Below, piece after piece: positions 19,038-27,879 of a stretch of 64,000 bases of DNA (its first letter is position 1; each line of letters begins with the position of its first letter). This DNA comes from PALSA-693 sp963780345 (GTDB taxonomy: Bacteria > Actinomycetota > Acidimicrobiia > Acidimicrobiales > Palsa-688). The translations under genes and the position numbers were made by a program. The notes beneath the pieces were generated by a model. It ran no database searches. It was given only the letters and a program-made list of their open reading frames with translations, and was not told the DNA's origin. The stretch spans positions 682,001 to 746,000 of the forward strand of contig CAWABU010000004.1 in NCBI GenBank assembly GCA_963780345.1, in the 5' to 3' direction.

Positions 19038-20210
19038 TCAGCTGACGGCTATGCCGGCGGCGGCGGCGCCCGCCGGAAGCGCGGTCGAGGGCAGCTGGGT
19101 CAGGTTGGTGCCGTTGACGGCGAAGACGCCGATCTCATTGGCCTGGCTCTCGTCCACCCACAGCGTCTTGTCGGCGGGCCCCAGCCGGGCGTCGACTGCG
19201 CCTACGCCGGCCTGGTTGGAGACAGGGGTGCTTCCCGCCAGAGTCAGGGTCCCGTCGGCGTTGACCGAGTAACGCGAGATGGTTCCCGATCCGGTGTTGA
19301 CCGCGAAGAGAGCCGTCCCGTCGTGGGTCACCTCGACCCAGCAGGTTCCGGTCTGGTCGTTCATGAACGCTGGCGCGATCGCTGACAGCGTCCCGTCGGC
19401 CGCGGCGCTGAATGACGATACAGAGCCCTGGCCGGCTCCTTGGTGGGCGTTCGACACGAACAGCTGGCTGGCATCGGCGGGATTGAACTCGCTCCCGAAC
19501 GGTCCCGTGGCCTGGGCGTTGATCGGGGAGCTGGGCGCCGGTGTGAGGCGCCCGTCGGCGCCGACGCGGAAACTGTCGATCTGTGACGTTCCCACCCGGG
19601 TGCCGATCAGGTTGGTGCCGGTGGTGTTGAACGTCACATCACCCGGCTGGGCTGGGTTCGGCAGCGGAATGCTGGAGCCGGCAAGGGGCTGCAGGCGGCC
19701 GCTCGGGCTCAGGGTGAACCCCGTGTAGTTGGAATAGGTGGGGCCGGCGTTGGCCACGTAGACCAGATGGTCGTGGATGGTCACGCTGACGGGCAGGGTG
19801 CCGTCAGACGAGACGACCTCGTGGTGAACCAGCTTGAGGCTTCCGTCGTGCTCCACTCGCAGTACGGACAACTGGTTGCTGCCGGCGTCCACCGCAACGA
19901 CGAACTTGCCGTCCGGGGTGAGCTGGATTGCTCCCTGCGACGCCAGGCTGGATCCGGTTCCGGCCCCTCCGGCTACAAATGGCGAACCCGGCAGCGGAGT
20001 GAGGCGGGCATCGGCGTGGCGGGCGAAGGCTGCAATGGTGTTGGTTCCGGTGGTGTTGTCGTTCACGTAGACGTAACCGGCTACCGGTGATGCCGTTGTT
20101 GGTGCCGCGTTGGCGGTGCCGGCGGCGATGGTCGAGGCGGAGCCGATACCGGCGAGTAACGCCGCGCTCAAGGCGAGGCGCCTGGCGCGACGAGATGATT
20201 TGTGGCGCAT
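19038..20210 (-). CDS. Secreted lactonase-like seven-bladed beta-propeller protein
   Basis: 390 aa. Signal peptide: basic RHKSSRRARR then a hydrophobic stretch ending ANA (about residue 35). The mature part has repeated blades of the type VYVANAG...FTLSPSGRLQPLAG and ISRYSVNADGTLTLAG, matching the 6-phosphogluconolactonase-like family (PF10282). Exported members are of uncertain function; cytoplasmic ones hydrolyse lactones. It ends at a terminator hairpin and is divergent from an ECF sigma gene. A variant GTAACGG-N7-TGTC element lies 56 bases upstream. Confidence 0.88.
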   Translation of the reverse strand: MRHKSSRRARRLALSAALLAGIGSASTIAAGTANAAPTTASPVAGYVYVNDNTTGTNTIAAFARHADARLTPLPGSPFVAGGAGTGSSLASQGAIQLTPDGKFVVAVDAGSNQLSVLRVEHDGSLKLVHHEVVSSDGTLPVSVTIHDHLVYVANAGPTYSNYTGFTLSPSGRLQPLAGSSIPLPNPAQPGDVTFNTTGTNLIGTRVGTSQIDSFRVGADGRLTPAPSSPINAQATGPFGSEFNPADASQLFVSNAHQGAGQGSVSSFSAAADGTLSAIAPAFMNDQTGTCWVEVTHDGTALFAVNTGSGTISRYSVNADGTLTLAGSTPVSNQAGVGAVDARLGPADKTLWVDESQANEIGVFAVNGTNLTQLPSTALPAGAAAAGIAVS

Positions 20211-20265
20211 GGTGGTGATGACCTCCGTGGTGTTGGGCTGAGTGCCTGGCCTTTTGCAGTCCGCT

Positions 20266-20283
20266 GACAGGCTGACCCGTTAC
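20266..20283 (-). promoter_or_regulatory. GTAACYC-N7-TATC element, variant copy e
   Basis: Minus strand GTAACGG, 7 bases, TGTC: the least conserved of the ten copies but at the same spacing, upstream of the beta-propeller gene. Confidence 0.4.
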
Positions 20284-20434
20284 AGCCCGGAAACTTCGAA
20301 ATTTTCGGTCGGTCGGTGTCACCAACAATGGCGTGGACGAGAAGACAGGGCCGGAATCTGTGAGGGAAAAGACGAGAGCGGGTGTGGGTCGACGGTCGGC
20401 GCCCCCTACGCCCGCTCGTTGATCGGTAGGGTTC

Positions 20435-21073
20435 ATGGGCCGTGACCGCGAACGAGCGGCGGTGGGCTCAGACGGCCCGCCCGTCGAGGAGGCGGACCTG
20501 GCGGGGCGCCTTCGGCGCGACGACGAAGCCTTCGTCGAGTTGGTGGGCCGCCATCACAACGCCATGGTGCGATTGGCCCTGTCGTACGTTCGAAGCAGGG
20601 CGGTAGCCGAGGAAGTGGTGCAGGAAACCTGGTTGGCGGCGCTGGCCGGGCTGGTTAAGTTTGAGGGCCGCTCATCGATGAAGACCTGGCTCTACCGGAT
20701 CCTCATAAATCGAGCCCGCTCCGCCGGAACCAGAGAGCAAAGGCAAGTACCGATCGGTGTCCCTGATCGGGCGGTCGATCCGGGTCGATTCGATCGCCAC
20801 CGATGCTGGTCGTCTCCACCGCTTCACTGGGTGGACGAAGTCGAAGACCGGCTGTGCGCAGAGAAGCTGGCCAAGTCGATACGGTTTGCGATTGATGACC
20901 TCCCGGCCGCTCAGAGGGATGTGGTCACCCTGCGCGACGTGGACGGCATGACCGCGCCAGAAGCGTGCGAGATTCTGAGTATCAGTGACAGCCATCAACG
21001 AGTGTTGCTTCACCGGGCCCGGAGCCGGGTCCGTAACGCGCTCGAGGCCGAATTCGGCGAGGTCCCAGCATGA
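20435..21073 (+). CDS. ECF RNA polymerase sigma factor
   Basis: 212 aa. Region 2: FVELVGRHHNAMVRLALSY...AEEVVQETWLAAL. The linker holds GRSSMKTWLYRILINRARS. Region 4: LPAAQRDVVTLRDVDGMTAPEACEILSISDSHQRVLLHRARSRVR. The start at 20435 is supported by length only; the ribosome site is weak. Its 3' end overlaps the zinc-finger anti-sigma-type gene by 4 bases, and two more sigma/anti-sigma genes follow with overlaps, giving a four-gene cluster. Confidence 0.92.
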   Translation: MGRDRERAAVGSDGPPVEEADLAGRLRRDDEAFVELVGRHHNAMVRLALSYVRSRAVAEEVVQETWLAALAGLVKFEGRSSMKTWLYRILINRARSAGTREQRQVPIGVPDRAVDPGRFDRHRCWSSPPLHWVDEVEDRLCAEKLAKSIRFAIDDLPAAQRDVVTLRDVDGMTAPEACEILSISDSHQRVLLHRARSRVRNALEAEFGEVPA

Positions 21074-21437
21074 CCTTCCTCCGCGGCCGCCGGCTCGCCT
21101 GCGTAGATGTCGTCGAACTTGCGACCGACTACCTGGAAGGCGCCTCATCTCAAGCCAATCGTCGCCCCTTCGAGGCCCACTTGTCTGGGGGCCTCACTGC
21201 ACCGAGTACCTCCGGCAGATGCAGACAGCCATCTCCCGGACGGGCCAGCTGGGGATGGTGGAGCTCAGCCCGCAGCTGCGCCAGGAGTTCGCCGCATTGT
21301 TCCAGAAGTGGAAGGTCGAATCAGGTCGATCGGTAGGAGGGGGACTGCCGCCGATGCGAAGTAGGGCGACCAGGGGCTCTTTCACCGCTGCCCGAGATCA
21401 CCGCCGCGTAGTTGGCCTGGGTTCACTACGATTGTGA
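21070..21437 (+). pseudogene. Zinc-finger anti-sigma factor (zf-HC2 type), frame-shifted
   Basis: It starts ATGA-overlapping the sigma gene. The first frame reads VELATDYLEGA...FEAHLSG. After the G5 run 21187-21191 the next frame reads PHCTEYLRQMQTAISRTG...LSPQLRQEFAALFQKWK. Joined, this is the short zf-HC2 anti-sigma type usually following ECF genes. One extra G repairs the frame but leaves Gly where the first Cys of the H..C..C site should be, so either the indel replaced a TGC codon or zinc binding is lost. The second frame ends in a GTGA overlap with the next sigma gene, after about 40 residues not typical of the family. Confidence 0.65.
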
Positions 21438-22108
21438 CCGTGACTGGCGCTGACCCGGCCACTTCGATCGCACCGGGTGCGCGGGATGGTCCGCCGTCGC
21501 TCGATCCGGCCTCGGCCGAGTGGCTCGAGTCCCTCCGCGGGCCAAATAGCGAAGCTGCGGCGGCGCGGCTGCACTCACTGCTGCTGCGTGCCGCTCGCGG
21601 CGAGATCCGGCGCCGTAACTCCGGGTCGCAGCTCAACGGGCCGGAGCTCGACGACCTGGCGCATCAGGCCGCTGCTGATGCCGCGGTGCTGATCACGAGA
21701 CGGGTCGATGAGTTCCGGGGTGAGAGCCGCTTTACCACCTGGGCGTACAAGTTCGTCATCTTCGAGGTATCCAACAAGCTTGGTCGCCATTTCTGGAAGC
21801 ATCCCCGCACGAGTGCCGAGATTCCGGACTGGGAGCAGCTTCCGGATCGCTTCGGGTGGTCGCCGCCGGAGGCAGCCGAGTCGAGGGCGTTGGTCGAAGC
21901 GTTGCGGGCCGCGGTGGAGACCTGCCTGACCGCCAAGCAGCGTGACATCTTTCTGGCGATTGTGGTTGAGGGTATTCCCCTGGACGCGCTGGTCGACCAG
22001 CTGAGCACCAACCGTAACGCCGTCTACAAGGTGATGTTCGACGCCCGCCGCAAGTTGCGCCGGGAATTGGTCGCCCGCGGCTATATCGACGTGGAGGAGG
22101 CCCCATGA
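21434..22108 (+). CDS. ECF-type sigma factor (long linker)
   Basis: 224 aa from GTG 21434. Region 2-like segment: LDDLAHQAAADAAVLITRRVDEFRGESRFTTWAYKFVIFEVSNKL. Region 4-like segment: LTAKQRDIFLAIVVEGIPLDALVDQLSTNRNAVYKVMFDARRKLRREL. This is an ECF branch in which the DNA-binding helix carries NRNAVYK. It overlaps the preceding gene (GTGA) and the following 72-aa gene (ATGA). Probably autoregulated by the next gene's product. Confidence 0.88.
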   Translation: MTVTGADPATSIAPGARDGPPSLDPASAEWLESLRGPNSEAAAARLHSLLLRAARGEIRRRNSGSQLNGPELDDLAHQAAADAAVLITRRVDEFRGESRFTTWAYKFVIFEVSNKLGRHFWKHPRTSAEIPDWEQLPDRFGWSPPEAAESRALVEALRAAVETCLTAKQRDIFLAIVVEGIPLDALVDQLSTNRNAVYKVMFDARRKLRRELVARGYIDVEEAP

Positions 22109-22323
22109 CCAGGTGGCCGGAGCTCGAGCGCTTTCTGAGCACGGATCCCCGAGACGTCGGCTGCAGCGAAGCGATGGCCGTGCTGCACGTGTACGCGGAA
22201 ATCGTCGCCGCTGGCAAGGATCCCGACGTCCTGTATCCGGGGGTCAGGGCCCACCTCCGTGCCTGCGGGCCCTGCGCCGAGGATTTGCACGGCTTGCTGG
22301 AAGCCATCAGGGCTTCCTCCTGA
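22105..22323 (+). CDS. Small anti-sigma-type protein with Cys pair
   Basis: 72 aa, overlapping the sigma gene by ATGA. It ends in HLRACGPCAEDLHGLLEAI, i.e. H-x3-C-x2-C, the zinc site of anti-sigma/zf-HC2 modules, preceded by a helical N-terminus. With no membrane segment it would act as a soluble, possibly redox-sensitive, inhibitor of the sigma factor encoded just upstream. A strong hairpin follows at 22428. Confidence 0.8.
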   Translation: MTRWPELERFLSTDPRDVGCSEAMAVLHVYAEIVAAGKDPDVLYPGVRAHLRACGPCAEDLHGLLEAIRASS

Positions 22324-22427
22324 GCGTCGGTCCACCATCGGTAAGGACAGCCTCATGCGCCGCTATTGACGGCCACAAAACCACCGCTCGTCGTTGCTCC
22401 AACTGCGCTCCTGCAAGCGCCGCTCAG

Positions 22428-22458
22428 CCCGCAGCCCGGTTTTCTACCGGGCTGCGGG
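22428..22458. terminator. Bidirectional terminator hairpin
   Basis: Perfect 13-bp stem (22428-22440 with 22446-22458; arm CCCGCAGCCCGGT, loop TTTCT) between the convergent sigma cluster and the haloperoxidase-type gene. Confidence 0.8.
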
Positions 22459-22489
22459 TCGGCTTTATCGAGATTGGTAGGCGGTTGGT

Positions 22490-23848
22490 TTAGTCGTCGG
22501 CGCCGAAGCGTTGGTCCAGGACGAAGTGGGCCACTTGGCCACCGAGGCCAAGCCCGGTGTTGACGTCGATGCGGGTGTGCTGACCGGCGAGGATGCGACT
22601 GAGGGCGGCCTCGTCGGCGGCGGCCTGGAAGCTGGGGAAAGTGCGGTTCACGCCGGGTAGAGCGGGGGAGGTGACGCTGAGTTCAGCGTGTGGCCCGTAG
22701 AAGGCGGACAGTACGGTGGCGGCCGCTGCGCTGATGGTGCTGTGGGCGGCGGGATAGGAGGGGTCGGCGGCGGTGTTGACGGCTTGGGGCAGCCAGGTGG
22801 GGTTGGCCGGATCGACGGCCGGGTTGGTGGCGGTGCCGGCCCGGATGGCGGTCACTGGCCGCCACAGCTGGTAGTGGTATTTGGCGTCGTAGAGGGCGAT
22901 GGTGCTGTCGGCCAGGCTGAGGTTGAGATCGGCGAACAGGTGCGAGGCCTCTTCCAGGCTGGTGTCGTGGGCGATGACCTGGCTGTCGGCGATGGCATTC
23001 CAGGTGTTCCAGATGGGCGGCGCCCAGAACTTGGCGATGGTGGTCTGGTTGGCCGTGCGGGTGGTGCTGGTGTCCTGGCCGAGGCTTTGCACCTCGTTGA
23101 TGGCAGCCGCCCATTGCCGGCTAGATAGAGGCGGCGGGGGCGGGGGCCGGAACTGGCTGCCAGCATCGAGCACCCAGGGGGCCACGTTGCCCCAGTTGGT
23201 GAAGACCGGCTGGGCGAAGTTGGGCGGCGTGACCTGGTAGTCGCCGGGCTGGTTGCCGGGCACAAACGACGGTGGGGTGGCCGCCGATCCGTCGTTGGCG
23301 CGCAGGGCGAGGATGATGGTGGCCGCCCGGCTGCCGACCAGAAGACCGGCCTGGGTGCCAGCAGTGTGAGCCAGGTTCGTCAATTCGGTGGCGAGCATCT
23401 GGTTCAGCTCTGGGGCGAACGAGGGGAAGAGGGCGACCAGGGTGTCATGGGCGGCCTGGTCCGCGGCGGCGGCCGGCCGGGCCGAGCGCGGTGCCACCAC
23501 CGAGAAGGCGTAGGGGGCGTCGGCGTGGGTGATGGAGACCACGGCGTCGTAGATGGCGGTGTGCAAGAGGGCGAAGCTGCGGGTGGGGTGGATGGTGGCG
23601 GGCTGGGCTCCGGGCGTTTGCTCGATCTTGAGCAGTTCGTTGTTCCAGTCCACCACGATCTGGCCGGTCCCCGGTTGGAAGGCCGATCGGTTGTCGAAGT
23701 TGCCGGGACGACTGTCGAAAGCACCGGCGACGTGGTTGCTCGCGGCCTGGGTGCTGGCATGTTGGTCTGGCCAGCCGGCGGCTGATAGGGCACCTGCGAC
23801 GATTGCTGCGCCGCCTAGGGTGGCGAGCATCCTCTTGAGACGTGACAT
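22490..23848 (-). CDS. Secreted vanadium-dependent haloperoxidase-type protein (PAP2 fold)
   Basis: 452 aa with a signal peptide (RLKRMLATLGGAAIVAGALSAAG). Vanadate/phosphate-site residues of the PAP2-haloperoxidase superfamily are in place: Lys323 and Arg330 (KYHYQLWRP), His369 (YPAAHS), Arg418 and His424 (RILAGQHTRID). Family members oxidise halides with peroxide or hydrolyse phosphate esters; this bacterial branch is mostly uncharacterised. Its promoter region carries a GTAACCC-N7-TATC element 111 bases upstream, and it ends at the shared terminator. Confidence 0.9.
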   Translation of the reverse strand: MSRLKRMLATLGGAAIVAGALSAAGWPDQHASTQAASNHVAGAFDSRPGNFDNRSAFQPGTGQIVVDWNNELLKIEQTPGAQPATIHPTRSFALLHTAIYDAVVSITHADAPYAFSVVAPRSARPAAAADQAAHDTLVALFPSFAPELNQMLATELTNLAHTAGTQAGLLVGSRAATIILALRANDGSAATPPSFVPGNQPGDYQVTPPNFAQPVFTNWGNVAPWVLDAGSQFRPPPPPPLSSRQWAAAINEVQSLGQDTSTTRTANQTTIAKFWAPPIWNTWNAIADSQVIAHDTSLEEASHLFADLNLSLADSTIALYDAKYHYQLWRPVTAIRAGTATNPAVDPANPTWLPQAVNTAADPSYPAAHSTISAAAATVLSAFYGPHAELSVTSPALPGVNRTFPSFQAAADEAALSRILAGQHTRIDVNTGLGLGGQVAHFVLDQRFGADD

Positions 23849-23958
23849 GTTCTGGGGTTTCCTCCTGTTATGGGTGATGGTTGGATGGGCCGCGGGATCC
23901 TTTGTTGACTGGCGGCTGGCCCGACTTCGGGCCGTGAGAGCTTGCCGCCCCCGCTTTG

Positions 23959-23976
23959 GATAGCGACTCGGGTTAC
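23959..23976 (-). promoter_or_regulatory. GTAACYC-N7-TATC element, copy f
   Basis: Minus strand GTAACCC, 7 bases, TATC, upstream of the haloperoxidase-type gene. Confidence 0.65.
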
Positions 23977-24082
23977 AAGCTCTTGGACCTTTTCAACGGG
24001 CCGAGTCTGGGCCGTGCACCCGCGGTGGCCCGCAGTGCACCGGCCCGATGGAGACGGGCCCGGGGGGCGACCGTCTCCCGAT

Positions 24083-24112
24083 CGGCAGCTCGGCAGCTCG
24101 GCAGCTCGGCAG
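24083..24112. repeat. Short tandem repeat of CGGCAGCT
   Basis: Nearly four copies of an 8-base unit just beyond the stop of the TIGR03118-type gene. Probably slippage-derived. Confidence 0.8.
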
Positions 24113-24119
24113 GAGTGGC

Positions 24120-25268
24120 TTAGGGTTTCGGGATGATGTCACCGAAGAGGCCGTCGGCCTCGTGATTGATGCCGGCCGTGAAGTACAGGGCGCCCGGTAC
24201 CGTGTTTAGTGAACCGGCCGGAAAGCGCAGCCCCCACAGCCCGGGGACGGAGAGGGGGCCGTGGCTGGTATGCAACTGGCCGAGGAACTCGCCGGTAGTG
24301 GGCGCGAAGGCGTTGATGCGTCCGTCCCCAAAATTGCCGACCAGTATGTCGCCGCCAAAGACCCCGAAGGTGCTGGGCGCCATCGTGACAGCCCACGGCG
24401 AGTTCAACCGTCCCTCGCTGGCCAGACGCTGGAGCAGGTCCCCGTCGGGGGCGAACACGTCGACGAATCCATGGCCCGGGCCGGCGTTATCGTCGTGTTT
24501 GGCGGCGTCCTGCTTGGCGAAGGTGACGTAAAGGTTCCCCCCAATGTTGTGGATACCAAACGGGGCGAAACCGGCCGGCACGGTGGGGTCGCTGAAGGTG
24601 TTGACGAGATTGAAGTTGCTGTCGAAGACCTCGACGGTCCCGAAGCGGAAGTTGGTGGTGTAGAGCAACTTGCCGGCGGGAGTGGACACCAAGGCCAGAC
24701 CCTTGTAGACCGCACCCGAGTCGCCGGCTGGGTCGGTGGCGGTGGACCGGTCGACGGCGATGACCGCGTGGGTCCGGTCGACGGCCGGGTTCCAGCCCAC
24801 GATGGTGCCGTCCTCGGTGGCGAAGAGGAACCGGCTAGGGGCGGAGACGCCATCTTCGGAGACGACGAATCCGTCTGGCGTCGGATTAAACACGGTCCCG
24901 TCGGGTGTGCCAACTGCGCCGGCCCCGGCTGACGGCGGCGCCGGTATGGACACCACCAGTTGTTGATCACCGGGTCCGGGTTGGGGGTTGCCCTGCCCGT
25001 CGTAGAGGGTGGCCTTACCGCTGGCGTTGTCGGATACCCATATGGGCAGCCCCGGGCCGGTCGAGGTGCCCCACGAGTTACGCAGGTTGGGGTCGGTGTG
25101 GGCGGCCAGGCCCGGTATGTCAGAAACCAGGTTGGTCTGCTGATAGGACCGAGCGGCGATCCCATTGTCGGCTCCCGCGGACGGGGCCACTGCGAATAGC
25201 CCGATCGACGCCGACGTGGCGGCAACCAGGGCGATAGAAGCGAGACGTCCTCTTGGTGTTTTGATCAA
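24120..25268 (-). CDS. Secreted TIGR03118-type beta-propeller protein
   Basis: 382 aa with a signal peptide ending near SAGA (about residue 33). The sequence after it, QQTNLVSDIPGLAAHTDPNLRNSWG, and later NSPWAVTMAPSTFGVFGGDILVGNFGDG match the TIGR03118 family as I know it, predicted exported propellers of unknown role found in soil bacteria. The end GALYFTAGINHEADGLFGDI is also typical. A GTAACCC-N7-TATT element lies 83 bases upstream. Neighbouring genes also encode exported proteins with the same element. Confidence 0.9.
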   Translation of the reverse strand: MIKTPRGRLASIALVAATSASIGLFAVAPSAGADNGIAARSYQQTNLVSDIPGLAAHTDPNLRNSWGTSTGPGLPIWVSDNASGKATLYDGQGNPQPGPGDQQLVVSIPAPPSAGAGAVGTPDGTVFNPTPDGFVVSEDGVSAPSRFLFATEDGTIVGWNPAVDRTHAVIAVDRSTATDPAGDSGAVYKGLALVSTPAGKLLYTTNFRFGTVEVFDSNFNLVNTFSDPTVPAGFAPFGIHNIGGNLYVTFAKQDAAKHDDNAGPGHGFVDVFAPDGDLLQRLASEGRLNSPWAVTMAPSTFGVFGGDILVGNFGDGRINAFAPTTGEFLGQLHTSHGPLSVPGLWGLRFPAGSLNTVPGALYFTAGINHEADGLFGDIIPKP

Positions 25269-25350
25269 TTCCTTCTCCTTGCAGAACTCTCCAGGCGAGG
25301 CTGCGCTCGTGCCTACCGGCTCCGACTGGACCCGTCAGCCACCTCGAACT

Positions 25351-25368
25351 AATAGGGCTGCGGGTTAC
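25351..25368 (-). promoter_or_regulatory. GTAACYC-N7-TATT element, copy g
   Basis: Minus strand GTAACCC, 7 bases, TATT, upstream of the TIGR03118-type gene. Confidence 0.65.
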
Positions 25369-25848
25369 GTTCAGGCGGGCGCTACCCGGCAAGCCGGCTC
25401 GACCCGCGCCTCGGCGACGATCCTGAGGTCGCCCCCGTCACGGCCAGGTCAACTCGGCAGGCTGCGGTCGATGGGCTTCTTCTGGCCAGTCCTCGAACCG
25501 AGGTCGGGCGGCCGGGGCCGACCTGTGGGCGGTGGGGCGGACCGACCGCCGGGCGACTTCGAGACTCACCCAACCGGCTCGCGGGTCTGACCCGATAATC
25601 GGCCGACACCCCATAACCGGGATTGTCCAGAGAACGATCCGTCGACCCGCCGCCGTCCCCAGCCCATGATTTTCGTCGATCGGAACCCTTGGGGGCCTAC
25701 TGAGAGCTTGCCTCCCATGGCCCAGTATGTTCACCAACCCGTCCTGGCGACCGAGTAGCACGTCCCGTGACCGTTGTGGGGGTTCGTTCCCCCGATGGCG
25801 CCCGCTATTTCGGCACTGGCGGACCTCGATCTGCGGTTGTGAAAGGAC

Positions 25849-25882
25849 GGTGTCCCCGCTCCGGATGTGGAGCGGGGACACC
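25849..25882 (-). terminator. Terminator hairpin of the cell-wall-binding gene
   Basis: Perfect 14-bp stem (arm GGTGTCCCCGCTCC, loop of 6) followed leftward by CTTTC on the transcribed strand, 33 bases beyond the stop. Confidence 0.8.
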
Positions 25883-25914
25883 GAGAGGAGACCGGTAGTT
25901 GCTGATCCGGATCT

Positions 25915-27402
25915 CTAGGCGCCGGGTTGGCTGTCGGCGTAGGTACTGCCGGTGTCGCTTCCGACCACTCGGCGGTTGTGCATTTCCGAGATGGAGTCGA
26001 CGTTGACCTGCTGGTCCCAGCTGACTTGGTCCCAGCTGCCGAGGACGTAGGTCATGTTGTACGGGCCGTCCGCGGGCGTGTTCAGGAACGAGGGGGAGAC
26101 CATCGTGAAGTAGCTGGCGAGGTCGCTGGGCAGGGTGGTTGGATTGTCGGTGAGGAGCAGTGGGGCGTGGAAGCCGAGGTGTGAGAGCGGTGCCGAGGCG
26201 ATCGCGCCCTGCCAGTCGTTGATGTTGACGAGCGTGAAGCCGTGGCCGGGCCCGGTGATCTTCCAGCCGAACATCCCGGCCGGGTCGTACATCTTGGCGA
26301 ACGCCAGGGCGGTGGCCTCGGGCGAATCTGTCGCCGGGGCGTTGAAGGCCACGGGGTCGTCGTTGGAGACCCGAATGACCTCGCCGTACTGGTAGAGCTG
26401 GCCGGCGACCGAAGCCGAGATCTGGTCGGGTCCGCCGAAGAGGTAGATGCGGGCTTTGCCGGCGCGCCGCTTGAGGGCGGCTACTGTGGCGGCTGGGATG
26501 GAGTTCCGGTGCACCCAGAACAGACCGGTGGGCATGTGGGCGACCCAGTGCGTGGCGGGCAGGAGGTACTGCCAGTCGTTGCCGTCCATTGAGCCGATGA
26601 CGACGTCTTCCATGCCGGGCATGGTCGCGACCCCAAAGTCGGGGTTCTCGATCGAGCCGTACAATTTATCCACGGTATCGGCCAGCTGCGGGACGTTCCC
26701 GGCGGTGACCACGTAGTACTTCACGCCGATCGCCTTCAGCTGGTTTTCGACCCCGGCGTTCGCCGCCGCCGCGACCAGCAGGGCCTCGACGTGGTTGAAG
26801 CGGTCGATGCCGACCGGCCCGAGTCGCTTCAGTTCGTTGAGGGTGATGTCGGGGATTCCGGTGTTCGAGACGTAGAGGATCGGCGCCGCGTCGGGGAAGT
26901 GGATCAGCGGCGTGGCCGTGATGTCGGTGAGCGGATCGTCGGGGGTGACGAGCGTGACCGCCCGGGTGCGGTCCGCGTTGTTGGCCGCGTTGGCCGGCAC
27001 GTTCTCCGGCAGCGCAGACGTCCAGATGTGTTGGGCGACCGAGACGGCCTCCTCGTAGGGGTTTGTACCGTAGAGGCGGGTCGTGGTTTTCGTGGCGTAT
27101 TCGGGCGAGAGCGTGGGCTCACCGGGCGGCGGCGGCGTGTTCACGGCGACGCCTCCCTGCGGGTACCCGAAGGGGTACAGGCTCTTGTCGTTGGGGTTTG
27201 CGATCCCGCTCGCGGCGGCTGCGGCGGGCGAAGCAGGGATGGTGGGAGCCGTCGACGGCCGGGCCAGCGCGCCAGCGGTCGGACCGCCGGCGGAGGCGGG
27301 AACCGTCAGGGCCAGGGTGAGCCCGGCCGCGGCCAACGCAGTGGCGCCGGCCGCAAGGGTGACACGCCGGCGGGGGCGACGCGCCACAGATCCAAACAAC
27401 AT
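25915..27402 (-). CDS. Secreted cell-wall-binding-repeat protein
   Basis: 495 aa. Signal peptide: RRPRRRVTLAAGATALAAAGLTLALTVPASA. The mature part starts with an Ala/Pro-rich linker, then repeats of the cell wall-binding repeat 2 type: RLYGTNPYEEAVSVAQ, then APILYVSNTGIPDITLNELKRLG, then a second set with ARIYLFGGPDQISASVAGQL and APLLLTDNPTTLPSDLASYF. This repeat family anchors proteins to the actinobacterial or clostridial wall. There is no separate catalytic domain, so it may be a structural or adhesive surface protein. Unlike its neighbours it has no GTAAC element in the near upstream region. Confidence 0.85.
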   Translation of the reverse strand: MLFGSVARRPRRRVTLAAGATALAAAGLTLALTVPASAGGPTAGALARPSTAPTIPASPAAAAASGIANPNDKSLYPFGYPQGGVAVNTPPPPGEPTLSPEYATKTTTRLYGTNPYEEAVSVAQHIWTSALPENVPANAANNADRTRAVTLVTPDDPLTDITATPLIHFPDAAPILYVSNTGIPDITLNELKRLGPVGIDRFNHVEALLVAAAANAGVENQLKAIGVKYYVVTAGNVPQLADTVDKLYGSIENPDFGVATMPGMEDVVIGSMDGNDWQYLLPATHWVAHMPTGLFWVHRNSIPAATVAALKRRAGKARIYLFGGPDQISASVAGQLYQYGEVIRVSNDDPVAFNAPATDSPEATALAFAKMYDPAGMFGWKITGPGHGFTLVNINDWQGAIASAPLSHLGFHAPLLLTDNPTTLPSDLASYFTMVSPSFLNTPADGPYNMTYVLGSWDQVSWDQQVNVDSISEMHNRRVVGSDTGSTYADSQPGA

Positions 27403-27738
27403 TTGATTTCTCCTTCATTTTGAGGGGCTTTTTGGCAGACAGAATCAGGTCCGCGGCGCGATGACCCACCGACGCCACGGGGCGCGATTCAGAGAGTCAG
27501 ACTGGAAGGGCGTCCCACCGGGCACCGGCGGCGCAGCTCGAGCATGTCGTCCTTGGCCTGCATCGTCTGCTTGGCTATCCGGCTTCACCGGGGGTGTCGG
27601 ACACGCGCCAGGGTCAGGAAATTCCGCTGTCGTTCATCTCGCTCCTTTCTCGGTCACTCGTTCCAAGCCACGGCCTGTTGCTTGAGAGGTCCCGTTCGGC
27701 ATTCACCTGGTTTGGCCGCCCAGCCCTGAGTGGTGGTG
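27403..27738. other. Intergenic region upstream of the cell-wall-binding gene
   Basis: About 336 bases. On the minus strand an AAGGAG-preceded ATG (about 27635) opens a reading of only seven codons (MNDSGIS). It could be a relic or a leader peptide. Nothing else is supported. Confidence 0.3.
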
Positions 27739-27879
27739 ATGGGCAACCTCGGTGAAAATTGCTATGGCACCATCGTCATCGGAACTGGACCCGGCGGAAT
27801 CTGGAGCCTGGCCAATTCGGTGGCTAGCGAGATCGGTGACCTGGCTAGCACGGTGGCTAGCCTCCGTCTTAGCTGGTGA
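27739..27879 (+). CDS. Possible 46-aa ORF with dinucleotide-binding-like motif
   Basis: ATG 27739, GGTGG upstream, reads MGNLGENCYGTIVIGTGPGG and then an amphipathic tail with repeated VAS/LAS. GTIVIGTGPGG resembles the start of a FAD-binding Rossmann fold, so this may be the truncated head of an oxidoreductase gene. It overlaps the 3' end of the convergent LuxR gene by 11 bases. Confidence 0.22.
   Translation: MGNLGENCYGTIVIGTGPGGIWSLANSVASEIGDLASTVASLRLSW

Larger units (their letters stand above)
25269..25914. other. Intergenic region with promoter element and terminator
   Basis: 646 bases between two leftward genes. It contains the GTAACCC element at 25351-25368 for the left gene and the terminator at 25849-25882 for the right one. 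The middle 480 bases show nothing I can support. Confidence 0.6.

Noticed and set aside
24083..24112. Tandem CGGCAGCT units as a possible CRISPR-like or regulatory array
   Set aside because: Eight-base units without spacers; ordinary slippage repeat.
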